The notes beneath the pieces were generated by a model, which worked only from the letters and a program-made list of their open reading frames with translations, ran no database searches and was not told the origin of the DNA. A DNA stretch of 6,730 nt from Actinomycetota bacterium (GTDB taxonomy: Bacteria; Actinomycetota; Acidimicrobiia; IMCC26256; PALSA-610), in NCBI GenBank assembly GCA_030839005.1, contig JAUZEM010000488.1, positions 1 to 6,730 of the forward strand. The letters run 5' to 3'. Positions 1 through 6,323 of this stretch are shown piece after piece; the stretch's first letter is position 1; each line of letters starts with the position of its first letter. Made by a program: the position numbers and the translations under genes.

Positions 1-406
1 CTGGGGCAATGCCCTGAGCGAGGAGTCCTTCGTAAGCGGCTCGAGCGTCTTCGACCGCGGCCGGATACGGGTGTTCGGGAGCGAGTCGGTAGTCGAGCGT
101 GATGGCTTTGGCGCCCGCTCTTCGAACAAGATCACCAACCAGGGGAACCGACGCGGTCGCGGTGCCGATGACATAGACACCCCCGTGAAAATAGAGGATC
201 ACGTTCTCGGCCTCGTTGCCCTCGATGGTGACCTCGACGCCGGCGACACCTCCGATCTCAACCGGCTTCTGCTGGATATCGGGAGCCACGGGCACTTGTG
301 CCATGAGTTCGTTGAACGCCTTCCGCACTGCCTGGACATCTCCGCCGCCGTCGAACTGGCCCCCGCGCAGGATGGCATCCAACTGGAGCTGCTGCTCTTT
401 GCTCAT
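1..406 (-). CDS. HSL-family alpha/beta-hydrolase esterase, N-terminal part (runs off left edge)
   Basis: The reading frame starts at the ATG complementary to 404-406 and stays open for 135 codons to the left edge, so the C-terminal half is outside the window. A purine-rich GGAGAG sits 7 bases before the ATG and supports this start. The protein has an N-terminal helical cap (about 1-45), then strand-rich sequence leading to LYFHGGVYVIG at 71-81 and DYRLAPEHPYPAAVEDA at 105-121. Those two blocks define the alpha/beta-hydrolase fold-3 (hormone-sensitive lipase, family IV) esterases: the His-Gly-Gly segment builds the oxyanion hole, and the DYRLAPEHP block follows the next core strand. The usual HGGG is HGGV here. 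The nucleophile GDSAGG motif and the Asp/His of the triad would lie beyond the edge, so activity cannot be judged. Likely role: hydrolysis of short- or medium-chain carboxyl esters in the cytoplasm. It is divergent from the amidase remnant, with 189 bp between them. Confidence 0.9.
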   Translation of the reverse strand, partial: MSKEQQLQLDAILRGGQFDGGGDVQAVRKAFNELMAQVPVAPDIQQKPVEIGGVAGVEVTIEGNEAENVILYFHGGVYVIGTATASVPLVGDLVRRAGAKAITLDYRLAPEHPYPAAVEDARAAYEGLLAQGIAP

Positions 407-595
407 CAGTACTCTCCCGTCTCGGAGTCGGCGGGCGCGAGACTCCTTCAGGATGCAGCCGAGGGTCGTGGATGACCCCAGGGAGAATGCCGGGTAGCGG
501 CTCAGTTTGGATCGACGGGCCCGCTTCGTCTGACTTGCCCGACGCGGCGACGGGCACGACACTTCATCGCCGGATCGAGAGACGGGAGCGCGCCG

Positions 596-1057
596 ATGAG
601 CGAGGTCAGCGCGACGTCATCGGCGGTGGCACTCACCGCGGCACTCCGGTCAGGAGTCCTCTCCGCCCGCGACCTGCTCGAGACCTATCTGGAGCGCATC
701 GAGCGGCTGGATCGCGACCGCGTGAACGCAGTCGTCACCGTCGACGCCGATCGTGCCCGCCATGCCGCGGCGGCGGCCGACGACGCTCGGGCTCGGGGCG
801 AGGTGCTCGGCCCGCTCCACGGTCTCCCGGTGACGGTCAAGGACGCGATCGCGACCGAGGGCATGCGAACGACCGGCGGAGCAGTGGAGCTCGCCGAGCA
901 CGTGCCCACCGAGGACGCGCCGGCGGTCGCTCGGTTGAAGACGGCTGGGGCGATCGTCTTCGGCAAGACCAACCTGCCGCGTTGGTGTGCCGACAGCCAG
1001 GCATTCAACGACCTGTTCGGCACGACCAACAACCCGTGGTCGGCCGCGCACGTCCCG
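596..1057 (+). pseudogene. Amidase-signature family enzyme, truncated N-terminal remnant
   Basis: From the ATG at 596 (GGGAG seven bases upstream) the frame encodes a convincing front end of an amidase-signature hydrolase. It has the helical start with SARDLLETYLERIE (23-36), the block GPLHGLPVTVKDAI (72-85) with the catalytic lysine K82, and then GAIVFGKTNLPRW (118-130) and GTTNNPWSAAHVP (142-154). In family members the next segment is the Gly/Ser-rich signature that supplies the cis-serine and the nucleophilic serine. Here homology stops at residue 154 and the frame continues with unrelated sequence. I checked the other two forward frames after 1057 and neither contains the signature, so this is a deletion or rearrangement rather than a simple frameshift. 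The frame stays open to 1444, overlapping the next gene, but that tail has no family resemblance. Full-length relatives are around 450-500 residues. The product, if made, should be catalytically dead. Confidence 0.8.
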
Positions 1058-1233
1058 GACCAACCGCAACGCCTACCCAAAGTCGCAAGCAGCACTTCCG
1101 GGATGGGCCTCGCGAACACCGTGTTCGGCGCGTGCGAGACGAGCGACACGGGCGTAGGCAGGACCTCAAAGCTTGCTTGCCTCGAGCTTGCTGATGGTGC
1201 CAGTGTGCGCCCACACGATCAAGAGGAGCCGTC
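1058..1233 (+). other. Unexplained joint between the amidase remnant and the SnoaL-like gene
   Basis: These 176 bases resemble no gene in any frame I read. They contain an 8-base direct repeat AGCTTGCT at 1170-1177 and 1185-1192 (15-base period) and a short dyad GTGTG-cgcc-CACAC at 1203-1216, just before the AAGAGGAG ribosome-binding site of the next gene. The stretch may be foreign sequence left by the event that cut the amidase, and it must contain the promoter of the SnoaL-like gene unless that gene is read through from the amidase promoter. Confidence 0.4.
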
Positions 1234-1620
1234 ATGGCTGACAAAGAAGACACCGTCCGGCGGGGCTACCAAGCGTTCGGCGAGGGGGACATGGAGCACT
1301 TTCGGGCGATCTACGTGCCCGATGTTGTGCAGCGCCAGCCGGGCAACAACCAGACCTCCGGTGAGTACAAGGGGGTCGACAACGTCCTCGGGCTCTACGG
1401 TAGGTTTTTTGAGCTGTCGGGTGGCACCTTTTCGGTGGAGCTGACGAGCGTGAAGACCCAGGGCGACAAGGTCGTCACCGTCCATCACGCGAAGGGCGCG
1501 CGCGAGGGCAAGACCCTCGATGCCGACGAGACCATCGAGTTCACGTTCTCGGGCGACAAGATCTCCCGCCTCGACGTGGGGTACTCGGACGAGGCCGCCG
1601 AGGACGCCTTCTGGGCCTAG
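1234..1620 (+). CDS. SnoaL-like / NTF2-like small protein
   Basis: This is a complete 128-residue protein beginning at an ATG five bases after a strong AGAGGAG ribosome-binding site. The sequence follows the SnoaL-like pattern: an N-terminal helix with DTVRRGYQAFGEGDMEHFRAI (6-26), then the strand that opens with PDVVQRQPG (29-37), a GEYKGVDNVLGLYGRFFEL helix (43-61) and four C-terminal strands (64-115) forming the cone-shaped NTF2 sheet. The length is normal for the family. Members include polyketide cyclases, ketosteroid-isomerase-like enzymes and many uncharacterised stress-associated proteins; nothing here fixes a substrate. The cavity-lining residues cannot be assigned with certainty. 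It sits on the left flank of the duplicated tRNA end, outside the putative 4.5-kb island, with no obvious operon partner apart from the broken amidase upstream. I am sure of the fold and not of the function. Confidence 0.85.
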   Translation: MADKEDTVRRGYQAFGEGDMEHFRAIYVPDVVQRQPGNNQTSGEYKGVDNVLGLYGRFFELSGGTFSVELTSVKTQGDKVVTVHHAKGAREGKTLDADETIEFTFSGDKISRLDVGYSDEAAEDAFWA

Positions 1621-1629
1621 CTGACGATT

Positions 1630-1650
1630 GCGCGGCGGGTCGCACCGCGC
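1630..1650 (+). terminator. Possible weak hairpin after the SnoaL-like gene
   Basis: Ten bases after the stop codon, GCGCGG (1630-1635) pairs with CCGCGC (1645-1650) around a 9-base loop. There is no T-tract, so it would be an imperfect terminator at best. Confidence 0.3.
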
Positions 1651-1726
1651 GGTCGATGCGGTGACCTTTGGGTTGCGGCACACCGCTGGCGACGCGATCG
1701 GCCGCAAAACGTCGCGCAACGCGCAC

Positions 1727-1745
1727 GGCACCATTTTCGGCACCA
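1727..1745. repeat. GGCACCA direct-repeat pair, left copy
   Basis: GGCACCA occurs at 1727-1733 and 1739-1745, a 12-base period with a T-rich spacer. The same pair with the same period is found at 6324-6342, at a similar place relative to the tRNA sequence. Closely spaced direct repeats beside a tRNA-type attachment core resemble arm-type binding sites of tyrosine recombinases. That role is inference. Confidence 0.5.
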
Positions 1746-1772
1746 CTCGCGGTGCTAACACCCGAAAACGCA

Positions 1773-1800
1773 CAGAGCCGGTGCTCGCGCACCGGCTCTG
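1773..1800 (-). terminator. Hairpin terminator 3' of the tRNA-fMet fragment
   Basis: This is a perfect 12-bp stem, CAGAGCCGGTGC (1773-1784) with GCACCGGCTCTG (1789-1800), around a 4-base loop. Read on the minus strand it lies 15 bases after the 3' end of the tRNA fragment and is followed by TGCGTTTTC, a short T-run. The right-hand tRNA copy has an equivalent hairpin at the same 15-base distance, with two base pairs changed on both arms. It most likely ended tRNA transcription. Confidence 0.65.
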
Positions 1801-1815
1801 ACCTGCGATTCTCGT

Positions 1816-1862
1816 TGGTGGCGGGGGTACGATTTGAACCTACGACCTTCGGGTTACGAGCC
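1816..1862 (-). pseudogene. 3' fragment of initiator tRNA-Met (attachment-site-like copy)
   Basis: These 47 bases match 6392-6438, the 3' part of the intact initiator tRNA gene, at 45 positions, in the same orientation. The fragment spans from the anticodon loop through the variable region, the T arm and the 3' acceptor strand to the encoded CCA; the D arm and 5' acceptor strand are absent. One difference breaks a T-stem pair (G opposite G) and the other turns the anticodon-loop CAT into CGT, so the copy is decaying and cannot be a working tRNA. A partial tRNA 3' end in direct orientation to the full gene is what integration at a tRNA leaves at the far end of the inserted element. A local duplication is the alternative. 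Confidence 0.85.
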
Positions 1863-2204
1863 GGCCCAGTGACGTGACAATCGGTCCCGTCTACTGCCGT
1901 GCAGTACCGGTGACAAGGTGATTCGCGAGGCGTTCGTGACGTCTACTCCCCTCTGCTCCCGCCCAGTACGGCGATGAACGGCAGAATTCACGGCACCACG
2001 CGCGATGCAAGACGACGAGTCGCGTCGAGTGGTGCACGTCAGGGATAGACGCGCCGCGCGCTGCCCGGGTTGCCATTATGGGGTATCCCCGTACGGCACT
2101 TATGCCTCGCGAGGGTGGCGGTTTGCGGCGTGTTATTGGGGCAGGTTCGACGCGGTCCATGGCCGGTCCGTGTGGTGTCCGCGTTGAGATCGGTGATGGG
2201 CGGT
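1863..2204. other. Non-coding stretch between the tRNA fragment and the cyclase gene
   Basis: I find no convincing gene in these 342 bases. The longest plus-strand frame (2005-2187, 60 codons) has a CPGC motif but no recognisable family and no good ribosome-binding site. There is a single GGCACCA (1992-1998) like those near the tRNA ends, and a small hairpin TATGGGG-TAT-CCCCGTA at 2077-2093. I see no clear terminator for the cyclase gene, which ends here on the minus strand. If the island model is right, this is its left inner end. Confidence 0.5.
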
Positions 2205-4961
2205 TCAGTCTTTCGCGAGCGTTTCAAGTTCGGCGATCGCGTACCGCATGATGGCGTCGCGATCACGGCTCGGATCGTCTCGGTCCACAGGCACGGCGCT
2301 CAATGCGGCGCGACTGTCCGCGATGGCGCGCTTCCTCGCTTCAGCGATGCCCTCGAGGTTGACGGCAGGTACCGGCAAGGTGCCGTCGGTGAGGGCGTGG
2401 TCGACGGCGAGCGCCGCATGCCAGCGTTCACTGGCGGCGAGAACCGGGACGGCGAGTTCGAGCATGTGTGCGCTCGACGAGTAGTCGCCTATCGCGAAGG
2501 ACTCGCTGAGCGCCCGTCCGAGGTGGCGCGCGGCCACGATCGTGTCGCCATCGCGCCAGGCAATGAGCGCGAGCATTGACATCGAGCGATCGCGCACGAT
2601 GTTGGACGCGCCGAGGTCGCTGAACCGCAGGGCGTCCTCGAAGCTGGCGATGGCGCGGCTCGGATCGCGGTCGAGGTACGCGAAGCCGACCGCGTAGTGA
2701 GCGAGGGAAAGGGTGCTCGGGCCGCCGAACGCCTGCGCGCGCTGGAGCGAGTCCTCGGCGGCGATCAGGGCGCGCGACATGTTTCCCACTAACGCGAGGT
2801 AGATCGCAAGATTGCAGCCGGCGGTAATGGCCGTGGGGTCGTGAGGGTCAACGTTGGGATCTGTGGCGATCCGGTCGCAGGCGTCCTCGAGAACGGCGAG
2901 GCAGCCATCCATGTCACCTAACTGGGCGAGGCTGATCGCGCGCAGGACCAGCGCGTCCAACTGCAGATTGACGGCAACGTCAGGATCGCCGAGCACGGAG
3001 TCGGCGATGCGGAGCGCCTCGAGCATGTCGGCGTCGGCGAAGAACGCTTTGAGACCCGCGGCGTGGCGTACGCACTGCCACGGCGTCGGGTCGGCGCCCA
3101 TGAGTACCAGGGCGCGCACGGCCCAGCCGCCGACCTCGCTGCCGCGATTCCACGCCGCTTCGCGTGCGATGGGGACGATCAAGCCGCAGACGAGCGCCGA
3201 TTCCCCGGCATCAATCGACCAGTCGACCGCAGCACGCAGATTGTCGGTCTCGCGATCGAGACGCGCCCGCGCACGCACTTCGTCGGGTCCGTAGATGGTG
3301 CGGCCCAGCTCGGCGGACACGGTGACGTAGTGCTCGGCGTGGCGACGCCGGTACACATCGACATCGCCCGTTTGTTCGAGGCGCTCGAGCGCGTACTGCC
3401 GCAATGTCTCGAGGAGCTGGTAACGCGTGGTGCCGTCGGGAGTCGGCTCCGCCACGAGCATCGACTTGGCCACCAGCTCGCCGAGTGCGTCGAGCACGTC
3501 GAAGCGCACGACGGCAGCGTCGGCAACCACCGACTGCGCGGCCGGGCCGTCAAACGATCCGACGAACGTCCCGAGGCGATCGAACACCGTCCGCTCCACG
3601 TCACGCAACAGTGAGTACGACCAGTCGACGGTGGCGCGCAGCGTCTGGTGGCGCTCGACCGTTCGGCGGCGGCTACCGGTGAGCAGCCGAAAGCGTTCGT
3701 CGAGGAGCGCGGCGATCTCGGTGGGTTGGAGGCTGGCGACGCGGGCGGCCGCGAGCTCGATGGCGAGCGGGATGCCGTCGAGCCGACGGCAGATCTCCAC
3801 CACGGGCGCCGCGTTGGTGTCGTCGACGCGAAACATCGGAGCCGCGGCCGCCGCCCGCTCGGCGAACAGCGTGGTGGCATCCGTCGACAGCGCCGCGGCC
3901 GCCGTCGACAGCTCGGGAACCGGGAGCGAGCGGATCGGCCGGAGCTGCTCGCCGTCGATGCCGAGCCCTTCCCGGCTGGTTGCCAGCACGCGCACGTGCT
4001 CGCAGCCGCGGAGGATCGCGTCAGTGAGGTCAGCGGCGATGTCGAGGAGATGCTCGCAGTTGTCGAGCACGATCAGGCAGTCGCGTCCGCGTAGGTGATC
4101 GAGGATGCTGTCGCGTGCCGACATGCCGGCGCGCGGAACCACGCCGAGCGCACGTGTCACGATCTCGAGGACCGCTTCCTCAGCATCTGCGGCGGCGAGC
4201 TCGCACAGCCACACTCCGTCGCGTGCCTCCGGAAGCACCTCGGCCGCGACGCGCAGCGCGAGGCGCGTCTTTCCGACTCCGCCGACCCCGGTGAGCGTGA
4301 TAAGTCGGTGCGCCCGCACGAGGGTGCTCAGCGTCTCGACGTCGTCCTCGCGGCCGACGAAGCTTGTGAGTTGCGACGGCAAGTTGGTGGAGTACGCGTC
4401 GAGGGATCGAAGTGCCGCGAAGTCACCGGCGAGTCCCGTCGCGTCGATCTGGTACACGCGCTCGACATGCGAGAGGTCCCGAAGGCGGTGCTCGCCCAGG
4501 TCTCGCAGCTTCGCATCGTCCGCAAGTCTCACTTCGCGCACGAGCAGCGCGACCGCTTCGGAGGCCACGATCTGGCGGCCGTGAGCCAACGCCATGATGC
4601 GAGCGGCGCGGTTCAACGTGGTGCCGTAGTAGTCGCCTTCCCGCTCGGTCGCCGGGCCGCAATGCACCGCCATACGCACACGCGGGACGCCAGTATCTCC
4701 CCAGACCGCCGACTCCAGCGCGTGCTGTGCGCCGATGGCCGCGGCGATCGCGACGGCCGGTTCGTCGAATACGGCGAGCATCCCGTCCCCAGTCGTCTTG
4801 ACGACAGTTCCGCCCCGTGTCTCAACGCTGTGCCGCAACAACTCATCGTGTTGCGCGAGCGCGCGGCGCATCGCATCGCCATGCTGTTCCCACAGACGCG
4901 TAGAACCTTCGATATCGGTGAAGAGAAATGTCAGTGTCCGCGAGCTGCCGCCATCGCCCAT
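2205..4961 (-). CDS. Class III nucleotide cyclase fused to NB-ARC ATPase and TPR-like helices
   Basis: The protein has 918 residues from the ATG at 4961; the frame is open 45 codons further to an ATG at 5096, but homology begins at TLTFLFTDIEGST (9-21), so I chose the shorter form. The cyclase domain (about 8-170) keeps all six key class III positions: metal aspartates D16 and D59, substrate-selecting K55 and D110 (DYYG), and transition-state N117 and R121. The K/D pair predicts ATP as substrate. The signalling ATPase follows (about 195-450): Walker A GVGGVGKT (225-232), Walker B CLIVLDNCEH (295-304), LATSRE (326-331) and the GIPLA motif (396-400). A winged-helix-like part (about 433-530) and TPR-like helical repeats (about 540-850) complete it. 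The C-terminus shows no LuxR-type helix-turn-helix, unlike several mycobacterial proteins of similar plan. It is probably a cytoplasmic signal sensor making cAMP on ligand- or partner-driven assembly. Its ligand is unknown. It is divergent from the ABM-type gene. Confidence 0.9.
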   Translation of the reverse strand: MGDGGSSRTLTFLFTDIEGSTRLWEQHGDAMRRALAQHDELLRHSVETRGGTVVKTTGDGMLAVFDEPAVAIAAAIGAQHALESAVWGDTGVPRVRMAVHCGPATEREGDYYGTTLNRAARIMALAHGRQIVASEAVALLVREVRLADDAKLRDLGEHRLRDLSHVERVYQIDATGLAGDFAALRSLDAYSTNLPSQLTSFVGREDDVETLSTLVRAHRLITLTGVGGVGKTRLALRVAAEVLPEARDGVWLCELAAADAEEAVLEIVTRALGVVPRAGMSARDSILDHLRGRDCLIVLDNCEHLLDIAADLTDAILRGCEHVRVLATSREGLGIDGEQLRPIRSLPVPELSTAAAALSTDATTLFAERAAAAAPMFRVDDTNAAPVVEICRRLDGIPLAIELAAARVASLQPTEIAALLDERFRLLTGSRRRTVERHQTLRATVDWSYSLLRDVERTVFDRLGTFVGSFDGPAAQSVVADAAVVRFDVLDALGELVAKSMLVAEPTPDGTTRYQLLETLRQYALERLEQTGDVDVYRRRHAEHYVTVSAELGRTIYGPDEVRARARLDRETDNLRAAVDWSIDAGESALVCGLIVPIAREAAWNRGSEVGGWAVRALVLMGADPTPWQCVRHAAGLKAFFADADMLEALRIADSVLGDPDVAVNLQLDALVLRAISLAQLGDMDGCLAVLEDACDRIATDPNVDPHDPTAITAGCNLAIYLALVGNMSRALIAAEDSLQRAQAFGGPSTLSLAHYAVGFAYLDRDPSRAIASFEDALRFSDLGASNIVRDRSMSMLALIAWRDGDTIVAARHLGRALSESFAIGDYSSSAHMLELAVPVLAASERWHAALAVDHALTDGTLPVPAVNLEGIAEARKRAIADSRAALSAVPVDRDDPSRDRDAIMRYAIAELETLAKD

Positions 4962-5262
4962 GCGGCATTCTCGCAGAGGTGATGCGTGCCCGCCCGGCCG
5001 CGAGACGTACCACGGCGCCGGCACCTGCGCTCGCAACTCCACAGGCACACCACCGCGCCACCACCAGAGCGCGAACCACGACACCGACCCAAACATGCCT
5101 CATAACACGCGGCTGAGCTATCACCTATCGCCGGGACTGTGGCCCGTTATGGGTGGTGGGCGACGTCTCGACGAGTTCTTGCGCTCTTTACAGGACAAGG
5201 CCCGACGAGTAGACCCGAATCTCGGGTGCAGCCGTGTGTGCTGGACTCGAATGGAGGTTGTG
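4962..5262. promoter_or_regulatory. Shared intergenic region of the divergent cyclase and ABM-type genes
   Basis: These 301 bases separate two gene starts facing away from each other, so both promoters should lie here (if the cyclase starts at the upstream ATG, 5096, the gap shrinks to 166 bp). The only promoter-like pair I can propose is for the plus-strand gene (5187-5215). On the minus strand I see no convincing -35/-10 pair, and the ribosome-binding site before 4961 is weak. I looked for a CRP-type TGTGA-N6-TCACA site because of the cyclase and found none. Confidence 0.5.
5187..5215 (+). promoter_or_regulatory. Possible promoter of the ABM-type gene
   Basis: TTTACA (5187-5192) and TAGACC (5210-5215) are 17 bases apart and resemble -35 and -10 boxes of the main sigma factor. 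A transcript would start near 5222, leaving about 40 bases of leader before the ATG at 5263. The -10 match is only partial. Confidence 0.35.
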
Positions 5263-5880
5263 ATGCACCTACGTATCAACGATGTCACCGTGTCCCCAGC
5301 TCGTGTCGACGAACTCCGCGAGGTGCTCTCCAACAAGGCGCTGCCGGTCGTCATGGCCCAGAAAGGCTGCCAAGGGCTCCTGTGCGCCGCGGATCGAGCG
5401 ACCGGCAACTGCGCGATCGTCAGCCTGTGGGACTCGAAGGCGTCACTCCAAGCGAGCGAGCAGGCGATCGCCAGCATCCGCAGCGAGACCGTGGACGCGG
5501 TGAACGCCCAACTGAACAGCGTCGTCATCGCTGAGGTGCTGCGCGAGGTCAGGCTCGCTCCGACCCAGGTGGGAACCCGGACGCGGGTCGTGCGGCTCGT
5601 CGCCCCGGCCGGCAGCACCGACAAGCTGGTCGACTTCTACGAGACCGAGGCCGTGCCACGCCTCGAGGCCCAAGCGGGTTTCCTCACCGGGCGGCTCATC
5701 CGCGAGGTTGAGCATGACGGCCGCTTTGCAGCCGTGAGTCATTGGGCCGACGCGACTGCCCTTGCGTCAAGCGAGAAGAACTCAACCGGGTTGCGCGATC
5801 AGGTCACCAAGACGATCGCGGGAGCCTCGATCGAGCGAGTCTCGACCTCCGAGATCATTCTCACCGAACGCACCACGTAG
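5263..5880 (+). CDS. Tandem ABM-like (dimeric alpha+beta barrel) domain protein
   Basis: The protein has 205 residues from the ATG at 5263, which follows GGAGG (5253-5257) at five bases; an in-frame ATG at 5251 lies ahead of that site and is less likely. It consists of two similar halves. AIVSLWDSKASLQASEQ (51-67) in the first aligns with AAVSHWADATALASSEK (156-172) in the second, and both continue through a helix into a closing strand (EVLREVRLA, 91-99; STSEIILTE, 194-202). This is the pattern of antibiotic biosynthesis monooxygenase (ABM) domains, small ferredoxin-like folds that normally dimerise; here one chain carries both. ABM-family proteins include cofactor-free oxygenases, haem-degrading enzymes and many of unknown role, and no active-site set can be named. 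There is no signal peptide or membrane segment, so it is cytoplasmic. Its divergent placement beside the cyclase suggests, without proving, shared regulation. Confidence 0.75.
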   Translation: MHLRINDVTVSPARVDELREVLSNKALPVVMAQKGCQGLLCAADRATGNCAIVSLWDSKASLQASEQAIASIRSETVDAVNAQLNSVVIAEVLREVRLAPTQVGTRTRVVRLVAPAGSTDKLVDFYETEAVPRLEAQAGFLTGRLIREVEHDGRFAAVSHWADATALASSEKNSTGLRDQVTKTIAGASIERVSTSEIILTERTT

Positions 5881-6124
5881 TCCGAACTACACGCGAGAGC
5901 GCCACGGTCGGTAACGCCTTGAAGACGTCAGCGCTGACCGGCGAGACGTGCGACTCCCGACCGAACCAGACGCGCCGTTGTCGAGAACCTTTGGGATCGC
6001 TGTTCAGCGGAGTGTCCCCAAACGCGCGTCCCATATCAACGCGCTCGGGGTGCCACCGATCGCCGGCTATATGGCGCAATCAGCAACGGAGCCAAACTGC
6101 TTCGAGACCGTGGCTCGCGAGCAG

Positions 6125-6153
6125 TACGACCTTCCGGTTATTGGCCCGATGCG
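6125..6153 (-). repeat. Anticodon-arm-like relic of tRNA-fMet
   Basis: Twenty-four of 29 bases match 6417-6445, the anticodon arm and flanks of the intact initiator tRNA, in the same orientation. Sequence on either side does not match. It may be the core of an older attachment site whose surroundings have been lost or replaced. Confidence 0.5.
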
Positions 6154-6160
6154 ATTTCGG

Positions 6161-6199
6161 CGACGTACGTCGTCGGCGCGACTCGCACAGTCGAGTCGC
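6161..6199. repeat. Two adjacent perfect inverted repeats
   Basis: CGACGTACGTCG (6161-6172) is a perfect 12-base palindrome. Six bases later GCGACTCG (6178-6185) and CGAGTCGC (6192-6199) form an 8-bp dyad with a 6-base centre. Such a pair could be protein-binding sites or a small cruciform. No function can be read from sequence alone. Confidence 0.5.
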
Positions 6200-6273
6200 A
6201 GTACAGAACGACACGCGATGGGAGAAAACGGAACACGACAACATGAACATGTCGCGCTCCTGACCGAAACGCG

Positions 6274-6286
6274 CGACCTTCGGGTT
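6274..6286 (-). repeat. Short anticodon-stem match, second relic
   Basis: Thirteen bases are identical to 6419-6431 of the tRNA gene. A near copy (one change in 12) stands at the equivalent place on the left, about 1662-1673. It is therefore part of the duplicated end structure. Confidence 0.4.
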
Positions 6287-6323
6287 GTATGGCACCACGC
6301 CGGCGACGAAACTGCCGCGTTAC

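Noticed and set aside
1058..1444. Continuation of the amidase frame as a 282-residue protein
   Set aside because: The tail has no amidase resemblance and overlaps the well-supported SnoaL-like gene in another frame; the openness is typical of GC-rich sequence.
1668..1877. Plus-strand frame containing VAGVRFEPTTFGL
   Set aside because: This peptide is the antisense translation of the tRNA 3' fragment, a well-known annotation artefact; there is no independent coding evidence.
2005..2187. 60-codon frame with a CPGC motif
   Set aside because: A lone Cys pair, no ribosome-binding site and no family match; it is too short to support as a gene.
4095..4982. Long plus-strand frame opposite the cyclase gene
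   Set aside because: It is antisense to conserved cyclase and Walker-motif codons, has an Arg/His-rich composition and no family resemblance; the other long plus-strand frames at 2070-2579 and 3063-4098 fail for the same reasons.
4961..5096. Upstream ATG at 5096 as start of the cyclase gene
   Set aside because: The added 45 residues, rich in Trp and Arg, precede the conserved cyclase start and have no counterpart in the family; use of this start cannot be fully excluded.
4962..5262. CRP/cAMP-receptor binding site near the cyclase
   Set aside because: I searched for TGTGA-N6-TCACA and near variants on both strands and found only half-site fragments.
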